DNA of 64,000 bases, taken from assembly GCF_027925525.1 (NCBI RefSeq), contig NZ_BSDJ01000001.1, positions 434,001 to 498,000 on the forward strand, written 5' to 3'. Shown here piece after piece: positions 17,399 to 28,337 of this stretch (its first letter is position 1; every line of letters begins with the position of its first letter). A program made the position numbers and the translations under genes. The notes under the pieces were generated by a model, which did no database searches, had not been told where the DNA came from, and worked only from the letters and a program-made list of their open reading frames with translations. This stretch comes from Paenibacillus tyrphae. Its GTDB lineage: Bacteria > Bacillota > Bacilli > Paenibacillales > NBRC-103111.

Positions 17399-17682
17399 AC
17401 CTACCTCCAGATTCAGCATTTTTATGTTCCCCTCTGGCCAACAATGCAGGTTTATCTTACCAGATTGTCCTTTTCGTTGTCACTTTCTTCTTGTCATGAC
17501 GGTAATATAAATCCCCCCGAAAATCCAGTCACATCACATTAATTCATTTTAGGAAACTATATGAAATTAATATCACTACTTCCCTAAATGAAGTTTATGT
17601 ATATATAATATCGCTGTAGAGTCCGTCACTTTATTCACGCGATTCACCGTTGCACATCAATTTATGATTTGGAGGAACTATC

Positions 17683-18306
17683 ATGTCAGTATCAAAAAAA
17701 TCAATTTCATCGATCGCCGGTATGGCGATCATACTCGGTACCGTGCTGCTGACGGCGGCGTGCGGGAACATTTCGAAACCGGCCGATTATGAATCGAAAG
17801 CCGCCGAAGCGCCGGCCAAAAAAGACATTCAGCTGTTGAAGGATCTCCCTCAGCCGGTTACGATGACGATCGACCCATCGTTGGATGCCAAAGAAGCTAC
17901 GGCGATGGTACAAACCGCGCAGCGCTTCTACGCGTTCTGGAACACCGGCAATGAGGAGTTCCTTTCGCAAGCGGTCGCATCCGGCTTTACTGACAACACG
18001 CTGCCCAAGGGACGGCCTCAAGGGCCGGATGGCTTGTCCTTCGCCTCCCGCAATTTTCGTAAAGCCGTTCCCGACTTGCAGTGCAAAATTGAAGATTTAT
18101 TGGTCGTCGGAGACAAAGTGACCGCCCGTCTTTCCTTCACCGGCACGCATAATGGCGAGTTCTTGGGCAAAACCCCGACCGGCAAACCTATTCAATTCAT
18201 GGCGATCGATGTGCTGCGCATTAAGGATGGGAAGCTCGTTGAAGATTGGCACTTAGAAGACAATTTAACGCTCATGCAGCAGCTTGGCGTCGTGCCCGAA
18301 AATTAA
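17683..18306 (+). CDS. SnoaL-like (ester cyclase) lipoprotein
   Basis: A 207-residue protein with a lipoprotein signal peptide: basic start MSVSKKS, a hydrophobic stretch and lipobox LTAAC at residues 23-27. The mature domain (from about residue 75) has the SnoaL/NTF2-like pattern AQRFYAFWNTGNEEFLSQAV, GPDGLSFASRNFRKAVPDL and FMAIDVLRIKDGKLVEDWHL, seen in predicted ester cyclases. A TTTGGAGGAA site precedes the ATG. The mature protein should be anchored on the outer face of the membrane. The substrate is unknown. A terminator follows. Confidence 0.85.
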   Translation: MSVSKKSISSIAGMAIILGTVLLTAACGNISKPADYESKAAEAPAKKDIQLLKDLPQPVTMTIDPSLDAKEATAMVQTAQRFYAFWNTGNEEFLSQAVASGFTDNTLPKGRPQGPDGLSFASRNFRKAVPDLQCKIEDLLVVGDKVTARLSFTGTHNGEFLGKTPTGKPIQFMAIDVLRIKDGKLVEDWHLEDNLTLMQQLGVVPEN

Positions 18307-18309
18307 TGC

Positions 18310-18361
18310 AAAAAGACTGGGAAATCCGCCGGCATTAAGCCGAGGGATTTTCCAGTCTTTA
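18310..18361. terminator. Bidirectional intrinsic terminator
   Basis: AAAGACTGG with AAATCC pairs with GGATTT and CCAGTCTTT across a short loop. A-rich and T-rich flanks serve both the lipoprotein gene (plus) and the large regulator (minus). Confidence 0.85.
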
Positions 18362-18377
18362 TTAAGCACAAGCCGAT

Positions 18378-21300
18378 TCAATCAAGCAATTGCAGCTCCT
18401 TCGCCTGAGCGATCGCTTTGGTTCGCCGGTTAACCTTGAGCTTTGTGAAAATATTTTTCACATGAACCTTCACCGTACCGACCGCCACAACTAGCTGCTC
18501 CGCAATCTCTTTATTCGATAATCCCGTAGCCAGCAAAGCGAGCACCTCCATCTCGCGCTCTGTAAGAGGCTCCTCCATCGGGTGCGGTGTTCTTGAACTC
18601 CCCTTCCCATTCTCCGGCTCGCTGTCGAATTGGCCCAGCGACCGCAACAGTTCGCAAATATATAAGCTCTGGGCGGCCATGGCATGAAAGATGCTGATCC
18701 GTTCCGGGGAAAACACGCCTGCCACAAGCGTATTTTCAAGATAAAGCACCCCGACCGACGCCCCATGAACGGTGACCGGCATGCATAATGCGGATTTGGG
18801 GCGATGCTTCAGCAGGTACGGATTGTGCAGCAGCCAGCTGTCCTCCGTCCCGGTATAATGGACCGATTCCTTCGTTCTGGAGACATAACGCGCAATCCCG
18901 CCGGGCAATAGCTCGTTATCCTCCAATGGCGTAAGCGTGCCCAAGATGTTCACTTGGTCTTCCGCATAGACCCGGACAACCAGCTCGCCATGGGATTCCG
19001 TAAGCAGCGCGCCTTTTTGCGCTCCGGCATAGTTCATCAAGGTGCTCATAATTTCCACCAGAACAGCGTCCAGATCCATCTTGTCCGCGATGGCTTGCGT
19101 CGCTTTGAGAATGGCGACCAGATCCATCCGCTCCGCGGCATGCGCCTCCTGGCGGATGCCGTGGTCACGCGGAGCAGCTTCCGCTGCCGTAGGACTGCTG
19201 AAGAACGGCTGCTCGTCGGATAGCACGCTTTCGGCCTTCCCGGCTCCTCGCAGCGAGTGAAGACGCTCCTCCAATAGCCAGGCTTTTCCACGGATTCCCC
19301 ACTGCTTGTAGCCTTCCACGGCTGCTTGCCAATAAAAGGAGGCGATCTTCGCTCTTCCCCGACTTGCGTAATAATTGGCCGCCAATTCATAGGCTACGCT
19401 CTCCATTTGGATATTCCCCTGCTCCTTGGCTTCCCGAATCGCTTTGTCATACATCGCCTCGGCTGCCGCGTAACGTTTTGCGACTTTGGCCCATTCCGCT
19501 TCAATTAGACATAGCTTCGACGAGAAATTGTCCGGACTCCATCCTACCCAGGTTTTAAATCGGCGGACAATTCGTTTCACGCGTTTCACCTTATTGTTCC
19601 CGCTTCGCAGCATACCGGGATCGGACAGCAGCGCAAGCGCCTCATAGAACAAACATTCCGGCAGATGAGGCAGATGGGTGGCGTACGCGGCAAATTTCTC
19701 CGCTTGCTGCGCCCACTGCGCGGCTTCGTCGAACTTGCCGTTGAAGTAGCATAATTGCGTCTTGTACGTATTGTATTGAAACAAAGTCGTCGAGAAGGTT
19801 TCCTCGGAATAAATGTGCTTCAAGAACCGTTCTTCTTCAAAATCTTTATCGTTAAACGAACAAGGCTCCGCCGTTTCCCCTTGCAGCGCCAATATAAATT
19901 GCCGGTACAGGTGAAAATTTTGCAGCACAAACTCATCCTTCGTTTCCGCCAGCACAGCCAAATATTCCGTAATCTTCTTGGACAACGCCTCTAGCGGAGC
20001 TCTCGTATACAAGGAATTGATATGCGCCCCCATCGAATAGCTCGAATACACGTAATCGCCCGACTCCATGCCGAAACGAAGCGCTTTTTCCAAATATACG
20101 TCTCCTTCGTCCGCACTTCCTACGAACTGGCAGAGCACCCCTCCGAAAATCATATGCGTGATCCCTTTGATCGAAGTCACGTTGTAGCGCTCGGACAGCT
20201 CCAGACCGACCTTAGCCATCTCGTAGCCTTTCTCATACCTCCCTAGCGCAATTCCCAAAAACATACCGTACATCGAGTAAATGGCGCCAGAAACAGCGGT
20301 ATTCCCGTACTTCAACAACAATCGTATCGCTTGGCATAGGAGCAGAAAAAACACGTTTTTATTGGTAAAAAAAGTAGAAGCCATGATCGCAAAAATCATA
20401 TGGATAGCAGCCACTCGGTCTTTATCCGTCATTTCCGGCAAGCGGGCAAGCCGTTTATTGTGCCGCCGGAGCCATAGCTCCACCCGCAAAAGCTCCGAGA
20501 AAACGGTGGCCTTCGAAGGGACGGGCGCGATGTCGATCCGGAACTCTTTCAAGCCCTGCAAGCCGAGAACCGTAGCTTCTTGATATTTGCCCAAGTTAAT
20601 GCACTGCGTGATCCGAATCATCCATACTCTGGCCCGTTCGATGGGATTGCGCGTTTGAAGCAGCAGCTGGCCGACCAACCGTTCCGTATCCTCATGGTTC
20701 CCGCACAAATACTCGCATTCGGCCCGCTCCACACACAGCTCGAAACACAGTACATAATGCCGGTTCCAATCCCCGGCGCCGAGCAAGGCCGCCCCTTTTC
20801 TAAAGAAAACCAATGCGATATCGAAGGCTGCCGACGCCTTGGCCCGTTTCCCGGCAACGAGATTCATCTCCATCAGCTGAACCGTTTCTTGCCGGTCTTC
20901 GATGACGCCCGAACCGATATTGAGATGGTGGACAACCGTGAAAAAGTCTTCAGACTGCTCACCGTTCAGGTCCCTCAGCCATCTGCCGATCGAAAGATGC
21001 GTACGCTGCCGCGTTTCGTCATCCATCCGGCTGTATAACATTTTCTGGAAGTTGTCGTGAAGGAACCGATAGCGGTCTGGACTTGACGACGCAATTAAGC
21101 CTTCATCGAGAGCAGAAGACAACTCCGAACCAACGGTCTCAAGCGACCGCCCCGAAACTTTCGCAATAAAAGAAGCGTGAAACTCGCTGCCTGTGCATGC
21201 CGCAATCCGGAGCAGCTCCTGAGCCTCACCGGAGATCCGAAGCAGCTTATGCTCCATCAGCTCATGAACCGTAAAGAACGGCTGGCGTTCGATAATTTGC

Positions 21301-23036
21301 CCCAAGCTCCAGTGCCAGCGCCTGTCTTCCCGACTGTAGCGCAAGAGCCCGTCATCTTGGAAGCGTTGAAACATTTGCTTGAGATGAAACGGATTGCCCC
21401 CGGATTCATGATACAGCACTTCAGTAAGAGGCAGGGCTTCATCGGCATCGCAGTGTAGCGCGTCCGTCACAATCGGATTCATTTGTTCCATGGTCAACGC
21501 GTGCAGAGGGATATGGCGGACCGCGACCTCTTCGGTCATGCTTTCGTCCTCCTCATACCCCGGCAGCTTCTTCAGCCCCGGGCCTGCGTCGCGATAAGCC
21601 CCGACAAACATCAAGTACTGGCTTTCCGGGTCGCACAGAAGCGAATGAATCAACTGCAGCGACGAGGTATCGGCCCACTGCAAGTCGTCGATAAACAGCA
21701 CGAGCGGGTGCTCTTTCGAAGCCAAAGCTTGAACGAATTTGCGAAATGCATAAATAAATCGCTTTTTGGCTTCATCCGGGGACAGTTCTTCGGCGGCTGC
21801 GAAATCGCCAATCAGCAGCTTGACTTCAGGGATGATCGTAGCAATAATCGCTTCGTTCGAGCTTAAGGCGTCGCGAAGCTTGCTTCGCCATGCTTCGACC
21901 CGTTCCGAGCTTTCTCCCAGCAGATGGCGCAGCAGCCCGCGAAAAGCTTGAATAATCGGGTAATACGGGCTTTCCTTGGAAATTTGCTCGAACTTCCCCG
22001 TGATATAGAACATTCCCCGCAAATGGGTGTTCTGCCGGAGAAACACTTCTTCCAACAGACTCGTTTTTCCAATTCCCGCCGGACCCGAGACATACACGAT
22101 TTCCGTCGATCCAAAGCAGGTCGATTGGAAAGCTTGGGACAATAGCGATATCTCGTCTTCCCTGCCGTACAGCCCGTCTTTCATCCTAAACGGCTCGTAC
22201 ATCTCTCCGATTTTGTTCAGATCGGCTAGTAAAGCATCGCAATGGGGATAGCGGTTTTCTGCGTTTTTTTCCAGCAGCTTCATCACGATAGTAGTCACTG
22301 TCGAATCCACGGTCTGACCCGGATGGATGAGCGGCAGCGGCGCTTGCGCCAAATGGGCGTGAATCCACTCCAGCGGCTCTGCAGCCTTATACGGCAGTTG
22401 CCCCGTCAGCATCTCGTAAAATAGGACCCCTAAAGCATACAGATCGCTTCGCTCGTCAACCTGCTGCGGCATTCTGCCGGTATGCTCGGGGGAAATGTAC
22501 GGGAGCCGATCGGTGAAAAAATGCAAGTCATCCGGACGAAGCGGATTGTCCATGACCAAGTGTCGAGCATGGCCTAAGCCGGTCAGAGACACGTCCAGCG
22601 TATCCGGATGAATCAAGATATGGTCCGGCCGCAGATCCAGATGAACAATATGGCGTCGATGAAGCCCCTTGACGATGGAAGCGATCGCGCTGGCCAGTTG
22701 AACAAAGGTGCCTTGATCGAGGCCGCTGCTCCTGCTCAAGTACTCTCTCAAGGAGATTCTCCCGTCGTCCGCGAGCACCAGAGCGAGCGAGCTCCCGAAT
22801 GTCCGCAAAGCGATCGGCTTCACGATGCCGTCCAATTGTAAACTTTCGGTGATCTCAAATTCACGACGAAGAAGGCCTTGCTCGGCTGCACCGCCTTCTT
22901 CGCTTTTGGTCGTTCGGATAAGTACAGGGTTCAATGGATCGTAATCTAAGAGAATCCCCCGGTACAGCCTCATGCGGCTGTCTTCACTCACTATGTCTAT
23001 CACTTGGAATTCCAGATTAGGATTCATGTCCGACAC
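18378..23036 (-). CDS. Giant kinase-like/AAA/TPR/GAF/LuxR regulator
   Basis: A 1552-residue multidomain regulator. Residues about 15-270 are a protein-kinase fold with [15 protein letters not shown] in the catalytic-loop position and APE-like [11 protein letters not shown], but the DFG site reads LTGLGHARH and no clear VAIK lysine is seen. Residues about 285-560 are an AAA_16 ATPase (Walker [10 protein letters not shown], Walker [11 protein letters not shown]). A long helical TPR-like middle follows, then a GAF domain (about 1290-1450: [18 protein letters not shown]). A LuxR-type HTH ends the protein ([20 protein letters not shown]...). It is a cytoplasmic signal-integrating transcription factor. 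The kinase part may be inactive. Confidence 0.88.
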   Translation of the reverse strand: MSDMNPNLEFQVIDIVSEDSRMRLYRGILLDYDPLNPVLIRTTKSEEGGAAEQGLLRREFEITESLQLDGIVKPIALRTFGSSLALVLADDGRISLREYLSRSSGLDQGTFVQLASAIASIVKGLHRRHIVHLDLRPDHILIHPDTLDVSLTGLGHARHLVMDNPLRPDDLHFFTDRLPYISPEHTGRMPQQVDERSDLYALGVLFYEMLTGQLPYKAAEPLEWIHAHLAQAPLPLIHPGQTVDSTVTTIVMKLLEKNAENRYPHCDALLADLNKIGEMYEPFRMKDGLYGREDEISLLSQAFQSTCFGSTEIVYVSGPAGIGKTSLLEEVFLRQNTHLRGMFYITGKFEQISKESPYYPIIQAFRGLLRHLLGESSERVEAWRSKLRDALSSNEAIIATIIPEVKLLIGDFAAAEELSPDEAKKRFIYAFRKFVQALASKEHPLVLFIDDLQWADTSSLQLIHSLLCDPESQYLMFVGAYRDAGPGLKKLPGYEEDESMTEEVAVRHIPLHALTMEQMNPIVTDALHCDADEALPLTEVLYHESGGNPFHLKQMFQRFQDDGLLRYSREDRRWHWSLGQIIERQPFFTVHELMEHKLLRISGEAQELLRIAACTGSEFHASFIAKVSGRSLETVGSELSSALDEGLIASSSPDRYRFLHDNFQKMLYSRMDDETRQRTHLSIGRWLRDLNGEQSEDFFTVVHHLNIGSGVIEDRQETVQLMEMNLVAGKRAKASAAFDIALVFFRKGAALLGAGDWNRHYVLCFELCVERAECEYLCGNHEDTERLVGQLLLQTRNPIERARVWMIRITQCINLGKYQEATVLGLQGLKEFRIDIAPVPSKATVFSELLRVELWLRRHNKRLARLPEMTDKDRVAAIHMIFAIMASTFFTNKNVFFLLLCQAIRLLLKYGNTAVSGAIYSMYGMFLGIALGRYEKGYEMAKVGLELSERYNVTSIKGITHMIFGGVLCQFVGSADEGDVYLEKALRFGMESGDYVYSSYSMGAHINSLYTRAPLEALSKKITEYLAVLAETKDEFVLQNFHLYRQFILALQGETAEPCSFNDKDFEEERFLKHIYSEETFSTTLFQYNTYKTQLCYFNGKFDEAAQWAQQAEKFAAYATHLPHLPECLFYEALALLSDPGMLRSGNNKVKRVKRIVRRFKTWVGWSPDNFSSKLCLIEAEWAKVAKRYAAAEAMYDKAIREAKEQGNIQMESVAYELAANYYASRGRAKIASFYWQAAVEGYKQWGIRGKAWLLEERLHSLRGAGKAESVLSDEQPFFSSPTAAEAAPRDHGIRQEAHAAERMDLVAILKATQAIADKMDLDAVLVEIMSTLMNYAGAQKGALLTESHGELVVRVYAEDQVNILGTLTPLEDNELLPGGIARYVSRTKESVHYTGTEDSWLLHNPYLLKHRPKSALCMPVTVHGASVGVLYLENTLVAGVFSPERISIFHAMAAQSLYICELLRSLGQFDSEPENGKGSSRTPHPMEEPLTEREMEVLALLATGLSNKEIAEQLVVAVGTVKVHVKNIFTKLKVNRRTKAIAQAKELQLLD

Positions 23037-23140
23037 CCCTAGCGTACTCCTTCATAAACCTTATTTTAGAAACCTCCGCAGAAGCAAGTCAACCCCTCGT
23101 CTGCCGATAGGCAGGGGGAAGGGCACGCCCAAACGCATAA

Positions 23141-23166
23141 AAAGACGGGCCCGCCGGCCCGTCTCT
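23141..23166 (-). terminator. Intrinsic terminator of the SLH surface protein gene
   Basis: AGACGGGCC and GGCCCGTCT form a 9-bp GC-rich stem with a 4-base loop just past the stop at 23175. On the minus strand it is followed by TTTTTATG. Confidence 0.85.
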
Positions 23167-23174
23167 TCATCTGC

Positions 23175-26100
23175 TTACCCATCGATGAATCCCGCTTGTA
23201 GCAGCATCCGGTAAATGAGCACCGCCGTTTCGGCACGAGTTAATGTCTTCTGCGGCCGCAGCTCATCTCCATACCCGTTCACCAATCCCGCATGAATGGC
23301 GGTCCGGATCGCGTCGCTTGCCCAGCCGCCAATCTGATCGCGGTCGGCGTAAACGGTAAGATCCGCTTGCCCTGCGCCATGGCTTGCCGCCGAATCGGCA
23401 TCGGCCAGCCGCAGCGCCCGAACGAGCGTCACGATCGCCTCTTGCCGCGATACCTTCCGGTCAGGCCCGAAGGCGCCGTCCCCGAAGCCATCCATGATGC
23501 CGTAAGCTTTCACAGCCGCTACGGCCCCGCTGTACCAGCTCGTTTCGCTTACATCCAGGAAACCCGCTTGATCTCCGGCTTTCGGAAGCCCCATCGCTCT
23601 TGCAAGCAATGCGGCGAGCTCGGCCCGGGTAATCTCCGCTTCAGGAGCGAATCGGCTTTCATCTACGCCATCGACGATCATTCGGCTGTTCATACTGCCT
23701 ATTTCAGCAGCCGCCCAGTGCCCTTGAATATCCGTTAAATTGGACGTTTTGGATACCGGAACGTAAGCGCTGTTCGTGAGACTGTGGATGACGGCGGCCT
23801 GCTGCCCGTCGACTTTAGTAAATTTCGTCGGCACCGGGCGCGCACCGAGCTTCCCGTCCCACACGACGACCGTTGAAGCCTTGCCAGTGAAGTCCTTAGG
23901 AAGGTAAAGGACTCTTTCCACATAACGGCTGAAGCTGGAAATCTCACGTTTCTCACCGTTGCGCACCACTTGAACGGTAAAATGAACCGGATCAGTGGCC
24001 AATTGGAAGCCGCCCTTATTCGCCGCATCCTGCAGTCCCGATATCGCTTTGCCCTTGCCAAGCTCAATCGTCAACTGAGCTTCCGCATCGTTCGTCCAAT
24101 CGGACTTCTGACGCATCAATTCAGCCAGAGGCAGGCGATATTGGCCCTGCCGGGTTTTCAAAGTAAGGGCATCCGCCTTCTCGGCGAGGAGGGTAACAGC
24201 TTTACCGGGAATCCGCAGCGTCACTTTGCCCGCCTCATCCTCAATTGAAATCGCCAGATTCGTTTTAGCCGCAGCGGATAGCGAATCAAGCACCTTCTTT
24301 AGCGTATCAGCGTCCAGTACAGCCTCGACAGACTTCGCTCCGTTGGCATCGACTTGAAGTGTGGCAATCCCGGACACCTTTTGATTATTGATCCAAATCG
24401 CCAGCGAATTGCTTGGTGCCGGCTGGCTAGGTGGGTTTGCCTCAATCGAAGGGCTCGTAGAGCTTGAGCCTGAGCCGGAATCGGAACCAGAATCGGAACC
24501 GGAGTCGGAGCCACCCGAACCGGAGTCCGCGCTTGCCGCCGATCGAATCGCGCTAAGCGTATACGTTTTAGCGGAGCCGTTCTGCGCTTTGACCTTGACC
24601 TCGAACGTGTTTTTCCCCGTCACAAGGGAATATTCGCTGGTCATCCCATTGCCGGTTACCTGCGATCCGTTCACATAAACGGCAGAATACACATCCGAGG
24701 GGGTTAGCGTCATTTTCAAACCATACACCGCATGACTGACATCTACCGTATAATTCGCGATCCCCGGGTTAAAATCGAATTTCACCGTCCCGCCCAAGCC
24801 TGTGAGCTGCCAGCCGGCCAAATCCGCATTGCCGCTCATTGGAACGATGTTCTTCACCTCGATCAAGCTGACGTTCGCATTGCCGGCCGTATCTGCCACA
24901 TAGACCGAATACATCCCGTTTTCTTGTACCGTAAAACGGTGGTCCGTGATTTCCGTGCCTTGCTTGTCAAAATACGAGACGGCACGGCTTCCTGCTGCCC
25001 ACTTGATCGAAGATACGCGATTAAACTGGCCGTATACCGACGCCGTTACGGTAACGGTCACGCTCCCGAAGGTTGGGGCGACAGGGTCCGCCTGCAGCTT
25101 GATATTCGGCGGCTGGTCGTACGTAAACGTAATGCTTACGGTTTGGTCTAACGCTAGACCGCTTGCTTCATCCTTGGCGAAATAAGTCACGTTCTCTGCC
25201 GCCGTATTGCTCACCGCAAAGGTAGCCAGCCCGTCCTGATCGGTTAACCCGTAAACATGATCGATAACGGATCGGCCGCCCGTGGCTTGAAGCATCACCC
25301 GTTTTCCGGCGAGCGGATGATCGTAGTCGTCCTTGAGCTTCACGAAGATGGAGGCTTTGCTGCCGCCATCCGCTCGTACGACGAGATCGCTCGCGGCCAC
25401 CGTTGAGCGGGATACGCTCACCTGACCATGCAGAAACTGAACGCTAGCCGTCGAGGCTAGCGCGGCACCGCCAACCGTTGCACTGATCGTTGCGGTGCCT
25501 ACCATCGTCGGCGCCGTCAACGTCGCCGTGTAGGTGCCATCTTGCTTATCCGTTACCGCGCTAACCGTGCCTAACGTCGACGTGATCGCAACCGCCGCGC
25601 CTCCGCTTGTCAATGCATTGCCCTGCGCGTCCTTCAGCTTCACGCTGATCGTCGTCTGGCTGGCCCCGTCCGCAGTCAAGGAATTGCTGCCCGCTTCTAC
25701 CGTGCTCTTCGCTGCCGACGGCACTCCCGGCACGAACTGGACGCTGGCCGTTGAGGCTATCGTACTGCCGCCAACGGTCGCGGTAATCGTCGCGGTCCCC
25801 ACCGTTGTCGGGGCCGTTAACGTCGCCGTGTAGGTGCCATCTTGCTTATCCGTTACCGCGCTAACCGTGCCCAACGTCGATGTGATCACAACCGCCGCGC
25901 CTCCGCTCGTCAAAGCATTGCCTTGCGCGTCTTTCAATTTCACGCTGATCGTCGTCTGGCTAGCCCCGTCCGCCACAAGGGAAGCGTTCCCCGCTGCAAC
26001 TGTGCTCGTCGCTGCCGACGGCGCTCCCGGCACGAACTGGACGCTCACCGTCGACGCTATCGCACTGCCGCCAACCGTCGCGCTAATCACCGCAGTCCCC

Positions 26101-28052
26101 ACTGTTGTCGGCGCCGTCAGCGTCGCCGTATAGGTGCCATTTTGCTTATCCGTTACCGCGCTAACCGTGCCTAGCGTCGACGTGATCGTTACCGCCGCGC
26201 CTCCGCTCGTCAAAGCATTGCCCTGCGCGTCCCTCAGCTTCACGCTGATCGTCGTCTGACTGGCTCCGTCCGCCACAAGGGTAACGTTGCCCGCTTCTAC
26301 CTTGCTCTTCGCTGCCGACGGCACTCCCGGCACGAACTGAACGCTTGCCGTTGAGGCTACCGCGTTGCCGCCGACTGTCGCGCTAATCGTCGCGGTGCCT
26401 ACCGTCGTCGGCGCCGTCAACGTCGCCGTGTAGGTACCATTTTGGTTGTCTGTTACAGAGCCAACCGTCCCTAACGTCGAAGTAATAACAACCGCGGCTC
26501 CCCCGCTAGTCAATGCATTACCCTTCGTATCCTTCAGCTTCACGCTAATCGTCGTCTGACTGGCTCCGTCCGCGATCAAGGAACTGCTGCCCGCTTCCAC
26601 CGTGCTCGTCGCTGCCGACGGCGCTCCCGGCACGAACTGGACGCTCGCCGTCGACGCTATCGCACTCCCGCCCACCGTCGCGCTGATCGCCGCGGTGCCT
26701 ACCGTCGTCGGCGCCGTCAACGTCGCCATATAAGTGCCATTTTGGTTATCCGTCACAGCGCTAACCGTGCCTAGCGTCGAAGTGATGGCAACCGTCGACC
26801 CTCCGCTCGTCAATGCATGACCTTGCGCATCCTTCAGCTTCACGCTGATCGTCGTCTGGCTAGCTCCGTCCGCAGTCAAGGAACTGCTGCCTGCTTCCAC
26901 CGCGCTCGTCGCTGCCGACGGCGCTCCCGGCACGAACTGGACGCTCGCCGTCGACGCTACCGCACTGCCGCCGACCATTGCGCTGATCGTCGCGGTGCCT
27001 AGCGTTGTCGGCGCCGTCAATGTCGCTGTATAGGTGCCATTTTGGTTGTCCGTTACAGCGCCAACCGTCCCTAACGTCGACGTGATGGCGACCGTCGCTC
27101 CTCCGCTCGTCAACGCATGGCCCTGCGCGTCCTTCAGCTTCACGCTTACCGTCGTTTGACTCGTCCCATCTGCGGGCAGAGAACCGTTGCCCACAACGAC
27201 CGTACTTGTCGAGGTCGACGGCGCTCCTGGCACGAACTGGACGCTTGCCGTCTTTGGTATCGGAATGGCACCGACCATTGCGCTGATCGTCGCGGTGCCT
27301 AGCGTTGTCGGCGCCGTCAGCGTCGCTGTGTAGGTACCATCATAGTTATCCGTTACAGCGCTAACCGTCCCTAACGTCGAAGCGATCGCAACCGGCGACC
27401 CCCCGGTCGGCCAAGCATTGCCCTGCGCGTCCTTCATCTTCACGGTAACCGTCGTCTGACTTGTCCCATCGGCTGCGAGGCTGGACTGCGCGCTGGAAAC
27501 CTCACTCTCCCCCGGAGATATCGAATAATCCGGAATCATGTAGGTCCTGAAGGAAAAGTCGTACACTGGCGACTGCGAGTTGCCTCGTTTATAGGGATCG
27601 CCGCTAGCGCCGTACCACCCAAAACCCACACCACTTCCTCCATTTTCCGTAGAGGCAACCATTCGATACATCGTACCTTTCTTCAAATAAGGCAGTACTC
27701 CGGAGAAATCGAACGCCATCCAGCCGGGGCTGTACGACGTCAACTCTGCTGTGGCAAGCGGCGTCCCTAGATCGCTTTCTTTATAGACAACCAACCGTAT
27801 TGCCCCGGTTCCAGCGTAAAAATCGAATATGTTAAGCTCAATCTTATTAAGTTTACCGCTAATGGCAGGGGTAAAGGTTTGATATCTCGGATAATCGCGG
27901 TTAACAAAAACATTTCCGATACCAATTGCCTGCTCTTGATCCAAAACAGGCGGCTCCGCAGCAAACCCCTTCCCGCCAGGAGCCAATCCTAGTGTGAGCA
28001 TAAATATAAGAACGATCGCAATCCATCGCTTATTCCGCTTCATGCCTTCCAT
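23175..28052 (-). CDS. S-layer-anchored surface protein with Ig-like repeats
   Basis: A protein of about 1625 residues. A signal peptide (KRNKRWIAIVLIFMLTLGLA) is followed by an N-terminal carbohydrate-binding-like region, then seven nearly identical invasin-type (Big_1) repeats of about 100 residues and an eighth diverged copy. Next come an Ig-like domain, a cadherin-like beta-sandwich domain (FDFNPGIANYTVDVSHAVYG), an SG/SD-rich linker, a region of unknown fold, and three C-terminal SLH motifs (DIQGHWAAAEI, FLDVSETSWYSGAV, YADRDQIGGWASDAI) that bind secondary cell-wall polymer. GGAGGATAT precedes the ATG. It is probably an adhesin or matrix protein on the cell surface. A terminator follows. 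Confidence 0.92.
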   Translation of the reverse strand: MEGMKRNKRWIAIVLIFMLTLGLAPGGKGFAAEPPVLDQEQAIGIGNVFVNRDYPRYQTFTPAISGKLNKIELNIFDFYAGTGAIRLVVYKESDLGTPLATAELTSYSPGWMAFDFSGVLPYLKKGTMYRMVASTENGGSGVGFGWYGASGDPYKRGNSQSPVYDFSFRTYMIPDYSISPGESEVSSAQSSLAADGTSQTTVTVKMKDAQGNAWPTGGSPVAIASTLGTVSAVTDNYDGTYTATLTAPTTLGTATISAMVGAIPIPKTASVQFVPGAPSTSTSTVVVGNGSLPADGTSQTTVSVKLKDAQGHALTSGGATVAITSTLGTVGAVTDNQNGTYTATLTAPTTLGTATISAMVGGSAVASTASVQFVPGAPSAATSAVEAGSSSLTADGASQTTISVKLKDAQGHALTSGGSTVAITSTLGTVSAVTDNQNGTYMATLTAPTTVGTAAISATVGGSAIASTASVQFVPGAPSAATSTVEAGSSSLIADGASQTTISVKLKDTKGNALTSGGAAVVITSTLGTVGSVTDNQNGTYTATLTAPTTVGTATISATVGGNAVASTASVQFVPGVPSAAKSKVEAGNVTLVADGASQTTISVKLRDAQGNALTSGGAAVTITSTLGTVSAVTDKQNGTYTATLTAPTTVGTAVISATVGGSAIASTVSVQFVPGAPSAATSTVAAGNASLVADGASQTTISVKLKDAQGNALTSGGAAVVITSTLGTVSAVTDKQDGTYTATLTAPTTVGTATITATVGGSTIASTASVQFVPGVPSAAKSTVEAGSNSLTADGASQTTISVKLKDAQGNALTSGGAAVAITSTLGTVSAVTDKQDGTYTATLTAPTMVGTATISATVGGAALASTASVQFLHGQVSVSRSTVAASDLVVRADGGSKASIFVKLKDDYDHPLAGKRVMLQATGGRSVIDHVYGLTDQDGLATFAVSNTAAENVTYFAKDEASGLALDQTVSITFTYDQPPNIKLQADPVAPTFGSVTVTVTASVYGQFNRVSSIKWAAGSRAVSYFDKQGTEITDHRFTVQENGMYSVYVADTAGNANVSLIEVKNIVPMSGNADLAGWQLTGLGGTVKFDFNPGIANYTVDVSHAVYGLKMTLTPSDVYSAVYVNGSQVTGNGMTSEYSLVTGKNTFEVKVKAQNGSAKTYTLSAIRSAASADSGSGGSDSGSDSGSDSGSGSSSTSPSIEANPPSQPAPSNSLAIWINNQKVSGIATLQVDANGAKSVEAVLDADTLKKVLDSLSAAAKTNLAISIEDEAGKVTLRIPGKAVTLLAEKADALTLKTRQGQYRLPLAELMRQKSDWTNDAEAQLTIELGKGKAISGLQDAANKGGFQLATDPVHFTVQVVRNGEKREISSFSRYVERVLYLPKDFTGKASTVVVWDGKLGARPVPTKFTKVDGQQAAVIHSLTNSAYVPVSKTSNLTDIQGHWAAAEIGSMNSRMIVDGVDESRFAPEAEITRAELAALLARAMGLPKAGDQAGFLDVSETSWYSGAVAAVKAYGIMDGFGDGAFGPDRKVSRQEAIVTLVRALRLADADSAASHGAGQADLTVYADRDQIGGWASDAIRTAIHAGLVNGYGDELRPQKTLTRAETAVLIYRMLLQAGFIDG
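25430..27490 (-). repeat. Seven tandem 300-bp coding repeats
   Basis: Seven in-frame copies of about 300 bp encode the Big_1 Ig domains (core GASQTTISVKLKDAQGNALT, end VQFVPGAPSAATST). The copies are highly similar at the nucleotide level; for example the stretch encoding VQFVPG recurs almost unchanged. Copy number may vary by recombination, and short-read assembly could collapse it. Confidence 0.9.
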
Positions 28053-28106
28053 CACATATCCTCCGTTCTTGCCCTTAGTGCTTCATGCGGCTAAACTTCC
28101 GTAACC

Positions 28107-28277
28107 TTAACTCATAAAGTAGGTGTAGCCGCCAACAACCATCGCCGCTACGAAAAAAATGCCAAAAAACCACTTTGCAAATGTAAAGCCTACATTCCCG
28201 CCTTCCCACCAAAGGCTGTAGAAGATAACTCCTCCCAAGACCATAATGCTGACAAAAGCAATTAGGGCATTTTCCAT
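28107..28277 (-). CDS. 56-residue two-helix membrane protein
   Basis: A small protein starting MENALIAFVSIMVLGGVIFY, with two transmembrane helices joined by SLWWEGGNVGFTFAKW and ending YTYFMS. The ATG at 28277 is chosen over a start 39 bases upstream because a GGGTGA sequence precedes it. It lies between the PAP2 gene and the SLH protein gene on the same strand. No family is recognised. Confidence 0.55.
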   Translation of the reverse strand: MENALIAFVSIMVLGGVIFYSLWWEGGNVGFTFAKWFFGIFFVAAMVVGGYTYFMS

Positions 28278-28337
28278 TTTTTCACCCGGGTCTCTTAATT
28301 TTCCGTCATAAATCATAAGCTATGTTAACAAAACAGA

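Noticed and set aside
25430..27490. Regular repeats that might suggest a CRISPR array
   Set aside because: The unit is about 300 bp and in frame with the surface protein; there are no short repeats with unique spacers and no cas genes.
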